In this document: piece by piece, positions 1-10,472 of the stretch
How the letters are laid out: the number at the start of each line of letters is the position of its first letter
How positions within the stretch are numbered: position 1 is the first letter of the stretch
From: an uncultured Caryophanales bacterium
GTDB lineage: Bacteria > Bacillota_I > Bacilli_A > Acholeplasmatales > Anaeroplasmataceae
Length of the DNA: 64,000 nucleotides
Direction: 5' to 3'
Assembly: GCA_946626535.1 (NCBI GenBank)
Contig: CAMOUK010000001.1
Span: 96,079 to 160,078 of the forward strand
Made by a program: the position numbers and the translations under genes
Notes under the pieces: generated by a model
Database searches by the model: none
Told to the model about the DNA's origin: nothing
The model's input: the letters and a program-made list of their open reading frames with translations, nothing else

Positions 1-2568
1 CCCATAGAACATAGTTCTACGTGATGAATTAAATCTTGCATGCCAATTTGGAAGTATTGCACTTGCATCTGTATAGAATGTAGCTTGTTTACAACCATAA
101 AATGCATGTTGGCCAATTTCTGTTATTGTTTTTGGCAATATGATTGTCTTTACTTTTTCAAGTCCTTTAAATGCATAATTACCAATAGATTTTAAATTAG
201 TATTTAACTTTAATTCTTCAATGTTTTTATCATTATAGAATGCATAATCTGCTATCTCTTCTACATTTTCACCAAGTGATAATGTAGTTACAGCCTTACA
301 ACCATAAAATGCTTTTCTACCAATTATTTTAACACTATCAGGAATTGTAATTTCAGTTAACGCTTCACAACCATAGAAAGATGCCTCTAATATTTCTTCA
401 ATTCCTGTACCAATTGTTAATGTTTTAGCAGCAATATTCTTAAAGAATGCTCTTTTACCAATGTATTTTACATTATTTGGTATATTTATTTCTAAAATAT
501 TAACACAATTATAAAACGCTGTATCAGAAATTGTTTCTAACTTAGTACCAAATGATACATTTTGTAAATTTGTACAATTATTAAATGCACTATAGCCTAT
601 ATAACTAACATTAGTACCGTCTAATTCTATATTTTCGAGTAATGAGCATTTGTAGAATGCATATTTACCAATAGATTTAACTGTTCTAGGGAATGTAACC
701 TTTACCAAACTTGAACAACCATAGAACGTGTAATCATTAATTTCTGTTAAATTTCTATTAAGTGATACATTAGCTAAATTTTCACATTTATAAAACGCAC
801 CTTCACCAATGTACTTACAATTAGCTAAACCTTGGATTGAAGTAAGCGATGTTGCATCACTAAATGCATAATCTGCGATACCTGCAGCCTTAGATGTATC
901 AAATGTTAGCTCTATACTACCTAATTTATCTTCTTTATATCCTACTACCCAATTAGCCGCATATACTATATTACCACCATCACGAGGGGTATTCCATAAT
1001 TTAGTATTATAGAATGCATAAGCACCAATTCTTTTAACTGTATCAGGTATCCATGCATAAGATGATAATGAATTATTATCTAACTGAGTATTACTCATAA
1101 ATGCATAAGCACCAATTTCTTCTAAACCTGATCCAAATTGCACATTAGTTAAATTACAATTTGCAAAGGCATTATCACCTATAGTTTTTAAAGAATTTTC
1201 AGATGTTGTAAATTTCCATAAGTTAGTACAACCATTAAATGCATATTTATCAATATATTTTAATGATGTTGGAGTAGTTACAGTATTTATATTACTATTG
1301 CTATGAAAAACTTGATTTGCAATACCTATTGTACCTTCTTTAAAGGTACTTGAATTAATATTTTTTAATTCCTCTGACCTATTTCTATTATAGCCAATAA
1401 CCCATTTATCGGCATATATTAATAAATCTTCTGCCAAATATTGATCAGTATATAATTTAGTTCTAGCAAATGCTAAATCACCTACAGCCGTTACGCTATC
1501 TGGAATAGTAACTGTTTCAAGCGCTTCAGCTTCATAGAAACAACTACTTGATACAGATTCTAATCCATCTGGTAAATCAATATTTACTAATGAAATACAA
1601 TTTTCGAAAGCTGACATTCCTATTGTTTTTAAATTCTTTTGTTCACTAAAATGAATTTCAGTTAACGCTGTACAAGATTTAAATGCATTTGAACCAATAC
1701 TTTCTAATTTATCACCAAATGTAACCTTTTCTAAAGATGAACATGCTGCAAAAGCATCACTTTTAATATTTAGAACTGAGTTTGGAATTACAATTTCTTT
1801 TATACTTGAACAGTCTTGGAAACAAGATTCACCTATTTCTTCAATAGTATCAGGTAATTCAACTTTTTCTAAGCCTCTACAATAAGCAAATGTATAATCA
1901 GGTAAAGTAGTTAATGATTTCGGAATTTTTATACTTGTCAAAGCTCTACATCTTTGGAATACTGATTCACCTATTTCTCTAACTGATTCTGGTAAAACAA
2001 TATTTGCTAACTTTGGACAATTATAGAATGCATTATCACCAATCTTTTCAACATTAGCTCCTATTGTTATACCTTCAACCTTTGTACTTCCCTTAAAAGC
2101 AGACTCAGCAATTTGAGTTACAGCTTTAGTTCTATAATAATCTTCAATGACAAAAGTACCATTTGCTTTTCCAACTTTAGTAATAGCATATTCACTATTA
2201 TTATTTATCAAAGTGTAAACACAACCTGTTTCATAATATTTATGAAAGTGGATTGCTTCTGAAAAGTCTGAATCCTTAGCCTTTGTTCCAGATATTGCAG
2301 ATATTGAAATATCGTAGTCTCCTTCTTTTAAATTATCAAGGCTATATAATACTTTTCTTGTTTGAGCTATTTCTTCAGTACCATCATCGATATATTTAAA
2401 CTTTATATCGTAACTTCTAGCATCATTTACCTTATCCCATATTAAATTGTTGTTTTCATCAATTTGAATGTTAGTAGGACTAGCAATTTTATTTGAATTA
2501 CAAGAAGTCAAATAAATGCTAAAGAAAATACAAACAATCACAATGAATAAATAATGAATTTTTTTCAT
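1..2568 (-). CDS. BspA-like leucine-rich-repeat lipoprotein, C-terminus cut by window edge
   Basis: I read 856 codons without a stop from the ATG at 2568 to the left edge. Residues 1-23 are a lipoprotein signal: Lys-Lys start, long hydrophobic core, lipobox LTSC with Cys23. Next comes a fibronectin-like stretch (ending near residue 75), then about 30 LRR_5/BspA repeats of the type 'IGxxAFxxCxxLxxIxLPxxVxxI'. The last residues visible (TMFYG, after an NWHARF stretch) resemble the usual tail of such proteins, so only a short piece is probably missing. The start lies 9 nt after the stop of the double-VWA gene, so it is the last visible gene of the MoxR/VWA run. Function is inferred as surface adhesion or ligand binding; the ligand is unknown. 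Confidence 0.88.
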   Translation of the reverse strand, partial: MKKIHYLFIVIVCIFFSIYLTSCNSNKIASPTNIQIDENNNLIWDKVNDARSYDIKFKYIDDGTEEIAQTRKVLYSLDNLKEGDYDISISAISGTKAKDSDFSEAIHFHKYYETGCVYTLINNNSEYAITKVGKANGTFVIEDYYRTKAVTQIAESAFKGSTKVEGITIGANVEKIGDNAFYNCPKLANIVLPESVREIGESVFQRCRALTSIKIPKSLTTLPDYTFAYCRGLEKVELPDTIEEIGESCFQDCSSIKEIVIPNSVLNIKSDAFAACSSLEKVTFGDKLESIGSNAFKSCTALTEIHFSEQKNLKTIGMSAFENCISLVNIDLPDGLESVSSSCFYEAEALETVTIPDSVTAVGDLAFARTKLYTDQYLAEDLLIYADKWVIGYNRNRSEELKNINSSTFKEGTIGIANQVFHSNSNINTVTTPTSLKYIDKYAFNGCTNLWKFTTSENSLKTIGDNAFANCNLTNVQFGSGLEEIGAYAFMSNTQLDNNSLSSYAWIPDTVKRIGAYAFYNTKLWNTPRDGGNIVYAANWVVGYKEDKLGSIELTFDTSKAAGIADYAFSDATSLTSIQGLANCKYIGEGAFYKCENLANVSLNRNLTEINDYTFYGCSSLVKVTFPRTVKSIGKYAFYKCSLLENIELDGTNVSYIGYSAFNNCTNLQNVSFGTKLETISDTAFYNCVNILEINIPNNVKYIGKRAFFKNIAAKTLTIGTGIEEILEASFYGCEALTEITIPDSVKIIGRKAFYGCKAVTTLSLGENVEEIADYAFYNDKNIEELKLNTNLKSIGNYAFKGLEKVKTIILPKTITEIGQHAFYGCKQATFYTDASAILPNWHARFNSSRRTMFYG

Positions 2569-2577
2569 GCTACACCA

Positions 2578-5406
2578 CTACATTTTTTTATTTTTACGGT
2601 CTCTAATAATTTCATGAGGCCATCTAAATTTGAATTTTCTAACCGCAAAATCGATTAAGAATAAAATTATGATTAAAATTGAGAATAAGATTCTAGGATC
2701 AAATGTTGATACTAGATTTACATCAAACGAATCTATAATTTCATGTGGATCATTTAAATCAACAATATAACTACCATTACCTAATCTAGCTAATGATTTC
2801 ATATTATCTTCATAGTTAATCATATCTTCATTTAATGTATCATATTCTTTTGAATAAGGAAGGCTCTTATAAATAGCATTTTTTGCTAATTGATTTCCAT
2901 CCTTATCATATTTTGTTACTACTATTTGATAAGTAGTATTCTCTTTTAATACAAATTTAGCACGTGAATAATTGTTATCTGCATTAAGTGCCATAACTGT
3001 ATATGCATAATCTGTATTATTTGACATATCACTTATTGATATAGTCTTTTCTAAATTATCTAACTGATAACTTACATAAGCGTTTAAATACTCGCCATCC
3101 TTCAAATCAGTAAATACACTTAAAGTATTAAAGTAATTATCTTCTTTTAGAGATAACTTTATTTCGTTATACTTTATATCTTCAGTGGGTGATAATGTAT
3201 TAACAATATTTTTAATTAATTGTTTTCCATCTTCACTATTTAGCATTTCTGATGACCAGTCTCCGTATAAATCACACATGAAACTACCAACAGTTCCTTT
3301 TCCATATTTCCACTGAGCATATAAAGGAACATTATATTCTCCTGTTAGTATTAAATCAGCACTACCTCTTACCTTTGTTCCATAAAAACCTGAAACATTA
3401 AAATCTAGTACGAAATTACTACTTTCACCAGGAACAGTACTAATATTACTTAAAACTGATGAAGTCATATCGACAACTATTGGTTTAAAATCTTCTTGAT
3501 TAACTTCTAAGATATCTGGAGATTTCAAATCTTCTCTCATTTCGACAACTAATCTAGAACGATCTGAATCATTAGTTGGATGTAATGTTCCATGTGTCAT
3601 TTTAGTTAATCTTAACATCTTACCATATGCTGATGATGTTTCAATTTCCTCATATGGAGTATCTTCATCTTCTAGATGTAAATAGTCAGAAGGTCTATCC
3701 ATTTGAACACCGACTACTGAAATAGTTATACCATCTGTTTCATAGTAATTCTTAGCATATTCTTCATAAATTTCTACATCTCCTTGAGATACATAACCAT
3801 CTGAAACTATTATAATATGCTTTTTATCTACTACCTTTAAAGCTCTTAATGCTTGACCTGCAGCATCGATTGCACTAGCAAACACTGTGCCGCCTGTGGC
3901 ATCTTGAATTGAGTTAATTGCAGATAATATTTTAGCTTCCTGAGTTCGAGGTGTTGGCTCTAAGATAGTATTATCATAAGAGTCAAGAGTCATTAATCCA
4001 AAATAATCTCTTTCAGTTAAAGCATTTAAACAAGATACAGCACCAGCTCTTGCCCAATCTAAAAGTGTATCACCATATTCATCTGGACTACCCATTGAAC
4101 CAGATCTATCAATTATTACTATAACACCAACCGGTGGTTTATAATCAATTGCTTGAACTGGAAGCATCTGTTGATATACTGAACCAACCATATCTTTTCT
4201 ATTATAAGCATGAGCATTATCACTAGAGTCCTTACCACCTACTGTAAATAATCCTCCACCTCTAACATTTACATATTCTTCTAAAACATCTACAAATTCT
4301 TCTGATAAATCTGCATTTGCGATGTTATTCATAATTACCTCATCATAATTACATAGTTCATCAACTGATGTAGGTAATTCATCATCATTAATATTTAATA
4401 TAGTTGCTTCAAATAAACCATTTTCTTCTAAAATGTTTTTAAGTATTTGTGATTGACCAGCTGCTTGTTCAATTATTAGTATTTTATTAAATTGTTGTAA
4501 ATACAAATATGTTGTATATTCATTATTATTAACAATATAATCTTTTACTTCTAATTGAATTTGAACACTATGTAATCCGTCATTTGCAAATGAATGAGCC
4601 ATAGTAATATTTTGGCTGCCTGGATTAACATTAAAATTATCAGTATTAACTAATCTACCATTATCATATAATTTTGCAGTAACTTCACCTTGATAATTAC
4701 CTTCTAATTTAGCTGTTACAACAAAATTTTCATTTACATTAATATGATAATCAGGTAGTGTTAATTCAGTTATTTCTAGATCAATATTATCGCCTAATTT
4801 AGTATCAACATATGCAACATCAAGTTTAATACCTGAAGCCACAACTGTTCTTACTACAGATCTTGCAGTTTCATCTGTTTCAATACCATCTGATACTAAA
4901 ACAATTTTTCCAGAATTTGAATTTGTAAATAATGTCTTTGCATAAGTAAGTGCAGCAGCAATATCACTTGCTGATTTATCAGGCTCTGCTGCATCCTTAT
5001 ATGCAGACATTATATTTTCATAATCATTTGTTAGTGGTACAGCATATACTTGGTTAAAACCAAATGTAACTATACCAACTTTAAACTTATCAAACCTTGC
5101 ACTATCAACTACTGTTTCAACAAAATCTTTTATATCATTTTCTTTAATATCTGCTGAATCAGATTTATCAACTAATATAATTATTTCATTATTTGGATTA
5201 GCATTTGTATTAACAAATGTCATACCAGATAGCATTAATACAGCAAGTATTGATGCAAATATATGGCAAACAATTGAAACAATTCTATTTCTTGTATTTC
5301 TATATTTCTTTGAAATCATGAAATAAGGAATAAAAGTTGCGATAATGAAAGCAATTATTAATAGTAGAAGGTAAGGATAAGCAAAATTAATTGAAATACT
5401 TAGCAT
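2578..5406 (-). CDS. Membrane protein with two VWA domains around a GATase1-like domain
   Basis: A protein of 942 residues starting at the ATG at 5406, behind a perfect AGGAGGT 7 nt upstream; a longer in-frame reading to 5487 would bury that site and overlap the previous gene. Two N-terminal TM helices (about 13-34, 42-62) resemble BatA. A first VWA domain begins at 'ILVDKSDS' (about 77-84). A GATase1/ThuA-like region with 'GGGLFTVGG' spans about 305-425. A second, canonical VWA domain starts at 'IIDRSGSMG' (about 432-440, intact MIDAS). One TM helix near 907-924 precedes a basic tail. The bulk is predicted extracytoplasmic. It sits with MoxR, DUF58 and another VWA protein, so it probably acts in a metal-dependent protein assembly or maturation complex; the substrate is not known. 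Confidence 0.85.
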   Translation of the reverse strand: MLSISINFAYPYLLLLIIAFIIATFIPYFMISKKYRNTRNRIVSIVCHIFASILAVLMLSGMTFVNTNANPNNEIIILVDKSDSADIKENDIKDFVETVVDSARFDKFKVGIVTFGFNQVYAVPLTNDYENIMSAYKDAAEPDKSASDIAAALTYAKTLFTNSNSGKIVLVSDGIETDETARSVVRTVVASGIKLDVAYVDTKLGDNIDLEITELTLPDYHINVNENFVVTAKLEGNYQGEVTAKLYDNGRLVNTDNFNVNPGSQNITMAHSFANDGLHSVQIQLEVKDYIVNNNEYTTYLYLQQFNKILIIEQAAGQSQILKNILEENGLFEATILNINDDELPTSVDELCNYDEVIMNNIANADLSEEFVDVLEEYVNVRGGGLFTVGGKDSSDNAHAYNRKDMVGSVYQQMLPVQAIDYKPPVGVIVIIDRSGSMGSPDEYGDTLLDWARAGAVSCLNALTERDYFGLMTLDSYDNTILEPTPRTQEAKILSAINSIQDATGGTVFASAIDAAGQALRALKVVDKKHIIIVSDGYVSQGDVEIYEEYAKNYYETDGITISVVGVQMDRPSDYLHLEDEDTPYEEIETSSAYGKMLRLTKMTHGTLHPTNDSDRSRLVVEMREDLKSPDILEVNQEDFKPIVVDMTSSVLSNISTVPGESSNFVLDFNVSGFYGTKVRGSADLILTGEYNVPLYAQWKYGKGTVGSFMCDLYGDWSSEMLNSEDGKQLIKNIVNTLSPTEDIKYNEIKLSLKEDNYFNTLSVFTDLKDGEYLNAYVSYQLDNLEKTISISDMSNNTDYAYTVMALNADNNYSRAKFVLKENTTYQIVVTKYDKDGNQLAKNAIYKSLPYSKEYDTLNEDMINYEDNMKSLARLGNGSYIVDLNDPHEIIDSFDVNLVSTFDPRILFSILIIILFLIDFAVRKFKFRWPHEIIRDRKNKKM

Positions 5407-5417
5407 AATCTTACCTC

Positions 5418-7376
5418 CTATAATGTATCCTTGCCTTTTAATAACCATTCTATAAATAGAACAGATACTAAGGCAATAGATAACCATAATAATAAATCAT
5501 TATATACATCTTCTAAACTTAGTTGATTAACAGGATTTGATATTGAATCAACATTTAGTAGAATATTGCTTTCTTCATTAGGAATTCCAACATATATTTG
5601 ATTTTTTATTTCTTTTCCAAAAACTGATGTTTGTGAAACATCATATGTCCCTGGAATAGTAAATGAATATGTTGCTGGGAATTCTTCAATAGTAACTGAT
5701 TTACCATTTCCAGAAATCTCAACTTTTTCTCCTCTACATCTAACCTCAACTGAATCGTTTATTTCAAATGAATGACCATCAACTGTTTGAGGTAGGAAAT
5801 AATCAAAAATGTTATACATTAAGATTGGGAATTCTTTTGTAATAGGTAAATTAGAATAATGCATACTAAACATTAGTGCAATACTCTTAGATGTTCCACT
5901 ATCACAAACCATTACTGCAGGTCTATTATCACAGCTCATCAATACATCATACTCGCCATACCGACCAGCTAAGCCATTAATTCTACTAATTGTAATATTA
6001 TCAGCATTTACTCCTTTAATTATAGGATGAGTTTTTTCTTCTGTTAATGACATACTAACCTTGTTGTAATCATAAACAATACCAAGTGTAAATCCACTTC
6101 CTATTACATCCTTTTGAGGATCTGAATATATTACTATACCATCACTTGGTGCAGTTGCCGGCATAGAATCATGCTCATAAATATATAAATCATATCCACT
6201 ATTTGGAATATCTGTTTTTTCTTTAAACTTAGTATAACTTATTGTATATCTGTTACTTAATGCTGATTGTAATACTAAAATTACACCATTAAAGAAACTA
6301 TTCGCACTAGATGAGGCGTATAAAACATTTATAACTTCCTTAGTTCCACCATATATATCAAAACTATTATCATATATGAAAGAATCATCTGTATTAATTG
6401 ATACATGTACTGTTTGATATGTCATAATCTTATCAGTATCAGGAATTAAATAATAAATAATGTTTGGACTATCATCATAGTTTTCTAAATTAACATTTGA
6501 ATTGATAAATACTACTTTTTTCTTTTCATCATTAGTTAAATCAACATTTTGATTAAATGTATACACTTGACCATCTGGATTTGTATCAGAAGCATTTGCA
6601 CCAGATATTTCAATTGATAAATCAATACTTTCATCCTTGCCATATGAAATAACTTCAACAGTAAACATATAATAGTTATCTAATATTTCAGAATAAGCAT
6701 TTGTAATTGCAATATTATATTCTGATGCTTCTCTTACATTGACTAAGGTAATACCCTTATCTACATAATCAGCTGTAACATCTGAATAGATAAATATAGA
6801 TGTACTTGAATTTTCAACTAATATATCATTACATAAATTAATTGATTTATTTAAATCAGTTTTTCCATAAGTGCACTCATAATCAGCAATTAGATTATCT
6901 AGATCAATCATAATCTGATTTAGATTTTCTTTAGTATTTCTTTCTACTAAGAAATATGGATCATTAGTAGACATCACTATTGAAACTACGCCTTCATTAT
7001 TTAAAACTTCACTAGCCTTATTTTTAGCTAGACTTACAGCTCTTTCAAATCTAGTATCATAACCATCATTTGTTCTCATACTAGCTGAAGCATCAATAAT
7101 TAATACTACTTCGTTATCATTACTCCGTTTTGTAATAATAACAGGTTTCATGATAATCATAGTTAATATTATAAGTAATAGTATCTGGCATATTACTAAT
7201 AAAATATTTCTTAATTTATTTATTGGTATTCTCTTTTTCTTGTACTTAAGACTTAATTTCCAAATGAAGGTACTTGATACATATTTTTGTTGATAATTTG
7301 GTTTAATAAAATATAAAACAAAATATATAACAAGGCTTATTAAGGAAATAAGTCCGACCATATTTAAAATTGTCAT
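5418..7376 (-). CDS. BatA-like membrane protein with VWA domain
   Basis: 652 residues. The N-terminus matches the BatA architecture: TM about 6-25, a short basic loop, TM about 57-80 ending in 'MKPVI'. A VWA domain follows directly with MIDAS 'IIDASASM' (about 91-98). The long middle is beta-rich and probably extracytoplasmic, and a final TM helix lies near 629-648. The ATG overlaps the TGA of the upstream DUF58 gene by 4 nt (ATGA), implying translational coupling. Such proteins occur with MoxR ATPases and DUF58 proteins in aerotolerance (Bat) and surface-assembly loci; the role here is inferred from that context. Confidence 0.85.
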   Translation of the reverse strand: MTILNMVGLISLISLVIYFVLYFIKPNYQQKYVSSTFIWKLSLKYKKKRIPINKLRNILLVICQILLLIILTMIIMKPVIITKRSNDNEVVLIIDASASMRTNDGYDTRFERAVSLAKNKASEVLNNEGVVSIVMSTNDPYFLVERNTKENLNQIMIDLDNLIADYECTYGKTDLNKSINLCNDILVENSSTSIFIYSDVTADYVDKGITLVNVREASEYNIAITNAYSEILDNYYMFTVEVISYGKDESIDLSIEISGANASDTNPDGQVYTFNQNVDLTNDEKKKVVFINSNVNLENYDDSPNIIYYLIPDTDKIMTYQTVHVSINTDDSFIYDNSFDIYGGTKEVINVLYASSSANSFFNGVILVLQSALSNRYTISYTKFKEKTDIPNSGYDLYIYEHDSMPATAPSDGIVIYSDPQKDVIGSGFTLGIVYDYNKVSMSLTEEKTHPIIKGVNADNITISRINGLAGRYGEYDVLMSCDNRPAVMVCDSGTSKSIALMFSMHYSNLPITKEFPILMYNIFDYFLPQTVDGHSFEINDSVEVRCRGEKVEISGNGKSVTIEEFPATYSFTIPGTYDVSQTSVFGKEIKNQIYVGIPNEESNILLNVDSISNPVNQLSLEDVYNDLLLWLSIALVSVLFIEWLLKGKDTL

Positions 7377-8272
7377 GACATAATTCCTACCTTCATTAAT
7401 TCTTTAAATAGTACAGACTCAATTGGAGTGTCGGTACTAATACTTATAAAATCAACATCTCTTTTTCTACAATAAGTACTAATCTCGCCTCTAAAAGCAT
7501 TTAAAGCTTCTTGATATGCTCTTTGTGAAGCATTATCAATCTTAATACGCATATTCTTTGAATCAGTTATATCGTCAGATTCTAAATCAATCAAATTAAC
7601 TCTTCCCATATAAGAAGGATCAATTTCTTCTGGAGTTAATACTTGAATTAATAATACTTGTTTTTTCTTATAAAGTAGATAATCAACAGCCTTCTTCCAG
7701 TCATTATCAGTTAAGAAATCTGAAATGATTACAGCTATACCATTTGAATCTGATTGATCTTGAGAGTTAATGATACACTTTTCAATATCTGTATCACCGT
7801 CAAATTCAATTTTTTCTAATTCAGTAATAGCTCTAAAGAACCGGTTCTTACCTACTAGTGTTCCGTTAGTATTTTCAGCATGGTTACCTTTCATAATATT
7901 AAATGATACCTTATCCATATTATGTATAGCTAAATAACCAAAGCCTGCAGCACATGCAGTTGCATAAGCTGCCTTCTTTGGATTATCTTTTCCCATAGAT
8001 GCAGAAGCGTCTAAAAATATTGAAATTTTCATTTGTCTTTCATCAGTAAAAAGCTTGATGAAAAATTTCTCGAATCTTCCGTATAAATTCCAGTCTATAC
8101 GTCTGATATCATCACCAAGCTGATATTCTCTATAATCAGCAAATTCGACGGTTTGCCCATAGCTTTTAACTAAGTGCTTACCGCCAAAATAGCCAATTAA
8201 ATATGATTTTAAATTAAATGCTAACGCTTCTAGACGAGAGAAAAACTCGTCGTTGATATAAGATAATTCCAT
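7373..8272 (-). CDS. DUF58 domain protein
   Basis: 299 residues, no TM helix, so probably cytoplasmic or membrane-associated. The family signature 'ADYREYQLGDDIRRIDW' lies at about 45-61. A VWA-like fold follows with 'IFLDASASMG' (Asp88, Ser90, Ser92), a usable MIDAS. DUF58 proteins are standard partners of MoxR ATPases, encoded next to them as here (MoxR ends 21 nt upstream). The gene overlaps the BatA-like gene by 4 nt. It is thought to link the ATPase to the membrane VWA proteins; that link is family knowledge, not visible in this sequence. Confidence 0.9.
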   Translation of the reverse strand: MELSYINDEFFSRLEALAFNLKSYLIGYFGGKHLVKSYGQTVEFADYREYQLGDDIRRIDWNLYGRFEKFFIKLFTDERQMKISIFLDASASMGKDNPKKAAYATACAAGFGYLAIHNMDKVSFNIMKGNHAENTNGTLVGKNRFFRAITELEKIEFDGDTDIEKCIINSQDQSDSNGIAVIISDFLTDNDWKKAVDYLLYKKKQVLLIQVLTPEEIDPSYMGRVNLIDLESDDITDSKNMRIKIDNASQRAYQEALNAFRGEISTYCRKRDVDFISISTDTPIESVLFKELMKVGIMS

Positions 8273-8293
8273 GCTATATACTACTTTCTAATA

Positions 8294-9289
8294 CTACTTA
8301 ATTTTATATTTTTTTCTAACTTCTTCAATAATTTGATTAATTATTGCATCTGGTGAAATTCTTTCAGCAACTGCTTCAAAGTTAAGCTTAATTCTATGAC
8401 GTAAGATTAATGTTGCAAGCTCATCAATATCTTCATAAGCTACATTATATCTTCCTTTAATTAAAGCTTTAACCTTAGCTGCTGAGATGAATGCTTGACC
8501 AGCACGTGGAGAAGCACCTAATCTTAAATACTTCTTTGCTGTTTCTGATGCATATTCACCAGTTGGATGAGTAGCTGATACTAAAATCATTGCATATTTT
8601 AGTACTTCTTCAGCAACAGGAATACTGTTTGCTGTTTCTCTCATCTTTAATAGTTCTTCGCCAGAACATACTGTATTCGCAACCTCAGCCATTGTCTTTT
8701 GAGTTAGGTTAACAATGCTTAATAATTCATCAAGACTAGGATTTGAAACGATAATCTTGAACATGAATCTATCCATTTGAGCTTCTGGAAGTGGATAAGT
8801 ACCGTCTTGCTCAATTGGGTTTTGTGTTGCAAGTACGAAGAATGGTTCAGATAACTGTCTAGTCACGCCCATAACAGTTACCTTATGTTCTTGCATTGCT
8901 TCTAGTAATGCAGATTGTGTTTTTGGAGTAGCACGGTTGATTTCATCTGCTAAGATGATATTAGAGAAGATTGGACCTTCCTGGAATTGGAATGATGTCT
9001 TTCCATCTTCACCTTTAACAACCATATTAGTACCAGTTACATCGGCAGGCATTAAGTCTGGAGTAAACTGAATTCTCGAAAATGGTAGGCCAAAGACTCT
9101 ACCTAATGTTCTAACTAAACGTGTCTTACCTACTCCTGGTACACCTTCTAGTAGTACATTACCACCAGCTATCATTGATATAACTGCGCCTTCAACTACT
9201 TCCTTTTGACCAATTACATCACGACTAATTTGAGTGTAAATTTCTTGAATTTTAGCACTAAAATTATTTATATCTTGTTCGTTAATCAT
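8294..9289 (-). CDS. MoxR-family AAA+ ATPase
   Basis: 331 residues from the ATG at 9289, chosen because AAGGA sits 8-9 nt upstream; an ATG at 9298 directly abuts that site. Walker A 'GVPGVGKT' is at 49-56, Walker B 'IILADE' at 111-116, and sensor 1 is in 'FVLATQNP'; 'PLPEAQMDRF' is the usual MoxR stretch. Length is typical (310-340). MoxR proteins act as ATP-driven chaperones that load metal or mature VWA-containing complexes. The order MoxR-DUF58-VWA-VWA is conserved across bacteria and supports this role. Only 12 nt separate it from the upstream membrane-protein gene, so they are co-transcribed. Confidence 0.95.
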   Translation of the reverse strand: MINEQDINNFSAKIQEIYTQISRDVIGQKEVVEGAVISMIAGGNVLLEGVPGVGKTRLVRTLGRVFGLPFSRIQFTPDLMPADVTGTNMVVKGEDGKTSFQFQEGPIFSNIILADEINRATPKTQSALLEAMQEHKVTVMGVTRQLSEPFFVLATQNPIEQDGTYPLPEAQMDRFMFKIIVSNPSLDELLSIVNLTQKTMAEVANTVCSGEELLKMRETANSIPVAEEVLKYAMILVSATHPTGEYASETAKKYLRLGASPRAGQAFISAAKVKALIKGRYNVAYEDIDELATLILRHRIKLNFEAVAERISPDAIINQIIEEVRKKYKIK

Positions 9290-9301
9290 AAAATACATCC
9301 T

Positions 9302-10393
9302 TTATTTTTCAATATTCTCGTAATAATCACTAATGATTTTCTTCATTTCTTCACTAGTATTATCACTTTCACCTTGCATTTGTTCCATTGCATCGTTATA
9401 TGCATTATCAAATGTAGAGTCACCATAATATGTAGATCCATCAATTACTTGATTATAATCTTCATATTTTCCTCCACCTTCGCCTCCACCACTATTATCA
9501 CCATTTGAAGGATTAGCTGATTGCTCACCTTCTTCAGGTTTTGATGGTTTTTTAGAATTTGACGGATCTGATTCTGCATCAGTAACCTGCTCATCATCTG
9601 GCTCGGGTACTTCTTTAAATACTGCATAATATGTAATGTTTGCTTTAACACCTTTTACTTCTTTATAAGGATTATGAGCTTCCTTATCCTCTTCGTTATC
9701 ATCAGTGATAATCTTGTCATAATGTTCATCATAGATGCCCCAAGAATAGAAATACCATCCCTCTTCAGCAACAGCTGTTACACCTAAAGCATCTTCTCCT
9801 TCTTTGACAAATTGGATAATTTCGCCTTCTATACTACCATCACCATCTGTCTCGAAAGTAACTTCATATTCTTTATCCTCTTTATCATTACTATTATTAA
9901 TAGCTTGAGAAACACTTGGAATAATTCTATTTGCTGATAAACCTGAAGCAATAGATGTTCCAACACTTAATGCAAATATTACAGAAACTGTAATTATTAA
10001 AGCAATTGGAGCTGTAATCTTTAACAATTTATGATCTTTAGATTGAATATTAACTTTGGCATTTTCTCTTTGAATCTTTGCCATTAATGTTTCATCATCT
10101 TTATATTCATACATTGTTATAGCTCTTTGAGCTAAGCCTAGTTCTTCTAAAGAACTATAGAATTCTTTTTCAGTTGGTTTTTTCACAAAATATAAGATTA
10201 CAAAACTTGCAATTAATGATACACCAAATACAACAAATGCAATCCAATATAGTTTTGTTCCAATAATCCAAAAAGAAAGGGATAATACTAATAATATTGT
10301 TAAACTAATTAACAATGATAATAATGCTATTTTTAAATAAAACTTTTTCAAAAATCTACTATATAATTTTGAAAATTGTTCTTTTGTATCCAT
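9302..10393 (-). CDS. Three-TM membrane protein with InlB-type repeat domain
   Basis: 363 residues. TM helices lie at about 20-44, 48-70 and 125-150. Between TM2 and TM3 is a soluble helical part with 'LGLAQRAITMYEY', resembling large TM proteins that accompany MoxR/VWA genes. After TM3 comes a divergent InlB B-repeat/Listeria-Bacteroides-type domain ('YEVTFETDGDGSIEGE' to 'ITYYAVFKE', about 185-265), then a low-complexity Glu/Ser/Gly/Asn tail. AAAGGA lies 8 nt before the start. It is the first gene of the MoxR/VWA run. The InlB-like module also occurs in the giant LRR protein upstream, hinting at a shared surface partner. Function is otherwise unknown. Confidence 0.75.
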   Translation of the reverse strand: MDTKEQFSKLYSRFLKKFYLKIALLSLLISLTILLVLSLSFWIIGTKLYWIAFVVFGVSLIASFVILYFVKKPTEKEFYSSLEELGLAQRAITMYEYKDDETLMAKIQRENAKVNIQSKDHKLLKITAPIALIITVSVIFALSVGTSIASGLSANRIIPSVSQAINNSNDKEDKEYEVTFETDGDGSIEGEIIQFVKEGEDALGVTAVAEEGWYFYSWGIYDEHYDKIITDDNEEDKEAHNPYKEVKGVKANITYYAVFKEVPEPDDEQVTDAESDPSNSKKPSKPEEGEQSANPSNGDNSGGGEGGGKYEDYNQVIDGSTYYGDSTFDNAYNDAMEQMQGESDNTSEEMKKIISDYYENIEK

Positions 10394-10420
10394 TTTTATA
10401 TCCTTTCTTTATAATTTTAT

Positions 10421-10451
10421 CTATGCCTTGGGAATTGCTCCCAAAGCATAG
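10421..10451 (-). terminator. Hairpin between giant LRR gene and MoxR/VWA run
   Basis: A 13-bp stem with one G-U pair and a GCAAT loop lies 21 nt past the giant gene's stop. On the minus strand it is followed by AUAAAAUUAUA rather than a U-run, so it may be a weak terminator or a processing or attenuation element. A T-run occurs only on the plus-strand side (10456-10463). Confidence 0.5.
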
Positions 10452-10472
10452 AATATATTTTTTAATCAATAA

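Noticed and set aside
9206..9508. Plus-strand frame of 100 codons over the MoxR gene start
   Set aside because: It is antisense to two well-supported genes, with no ribosome site and composition dictated by the opposite strand.
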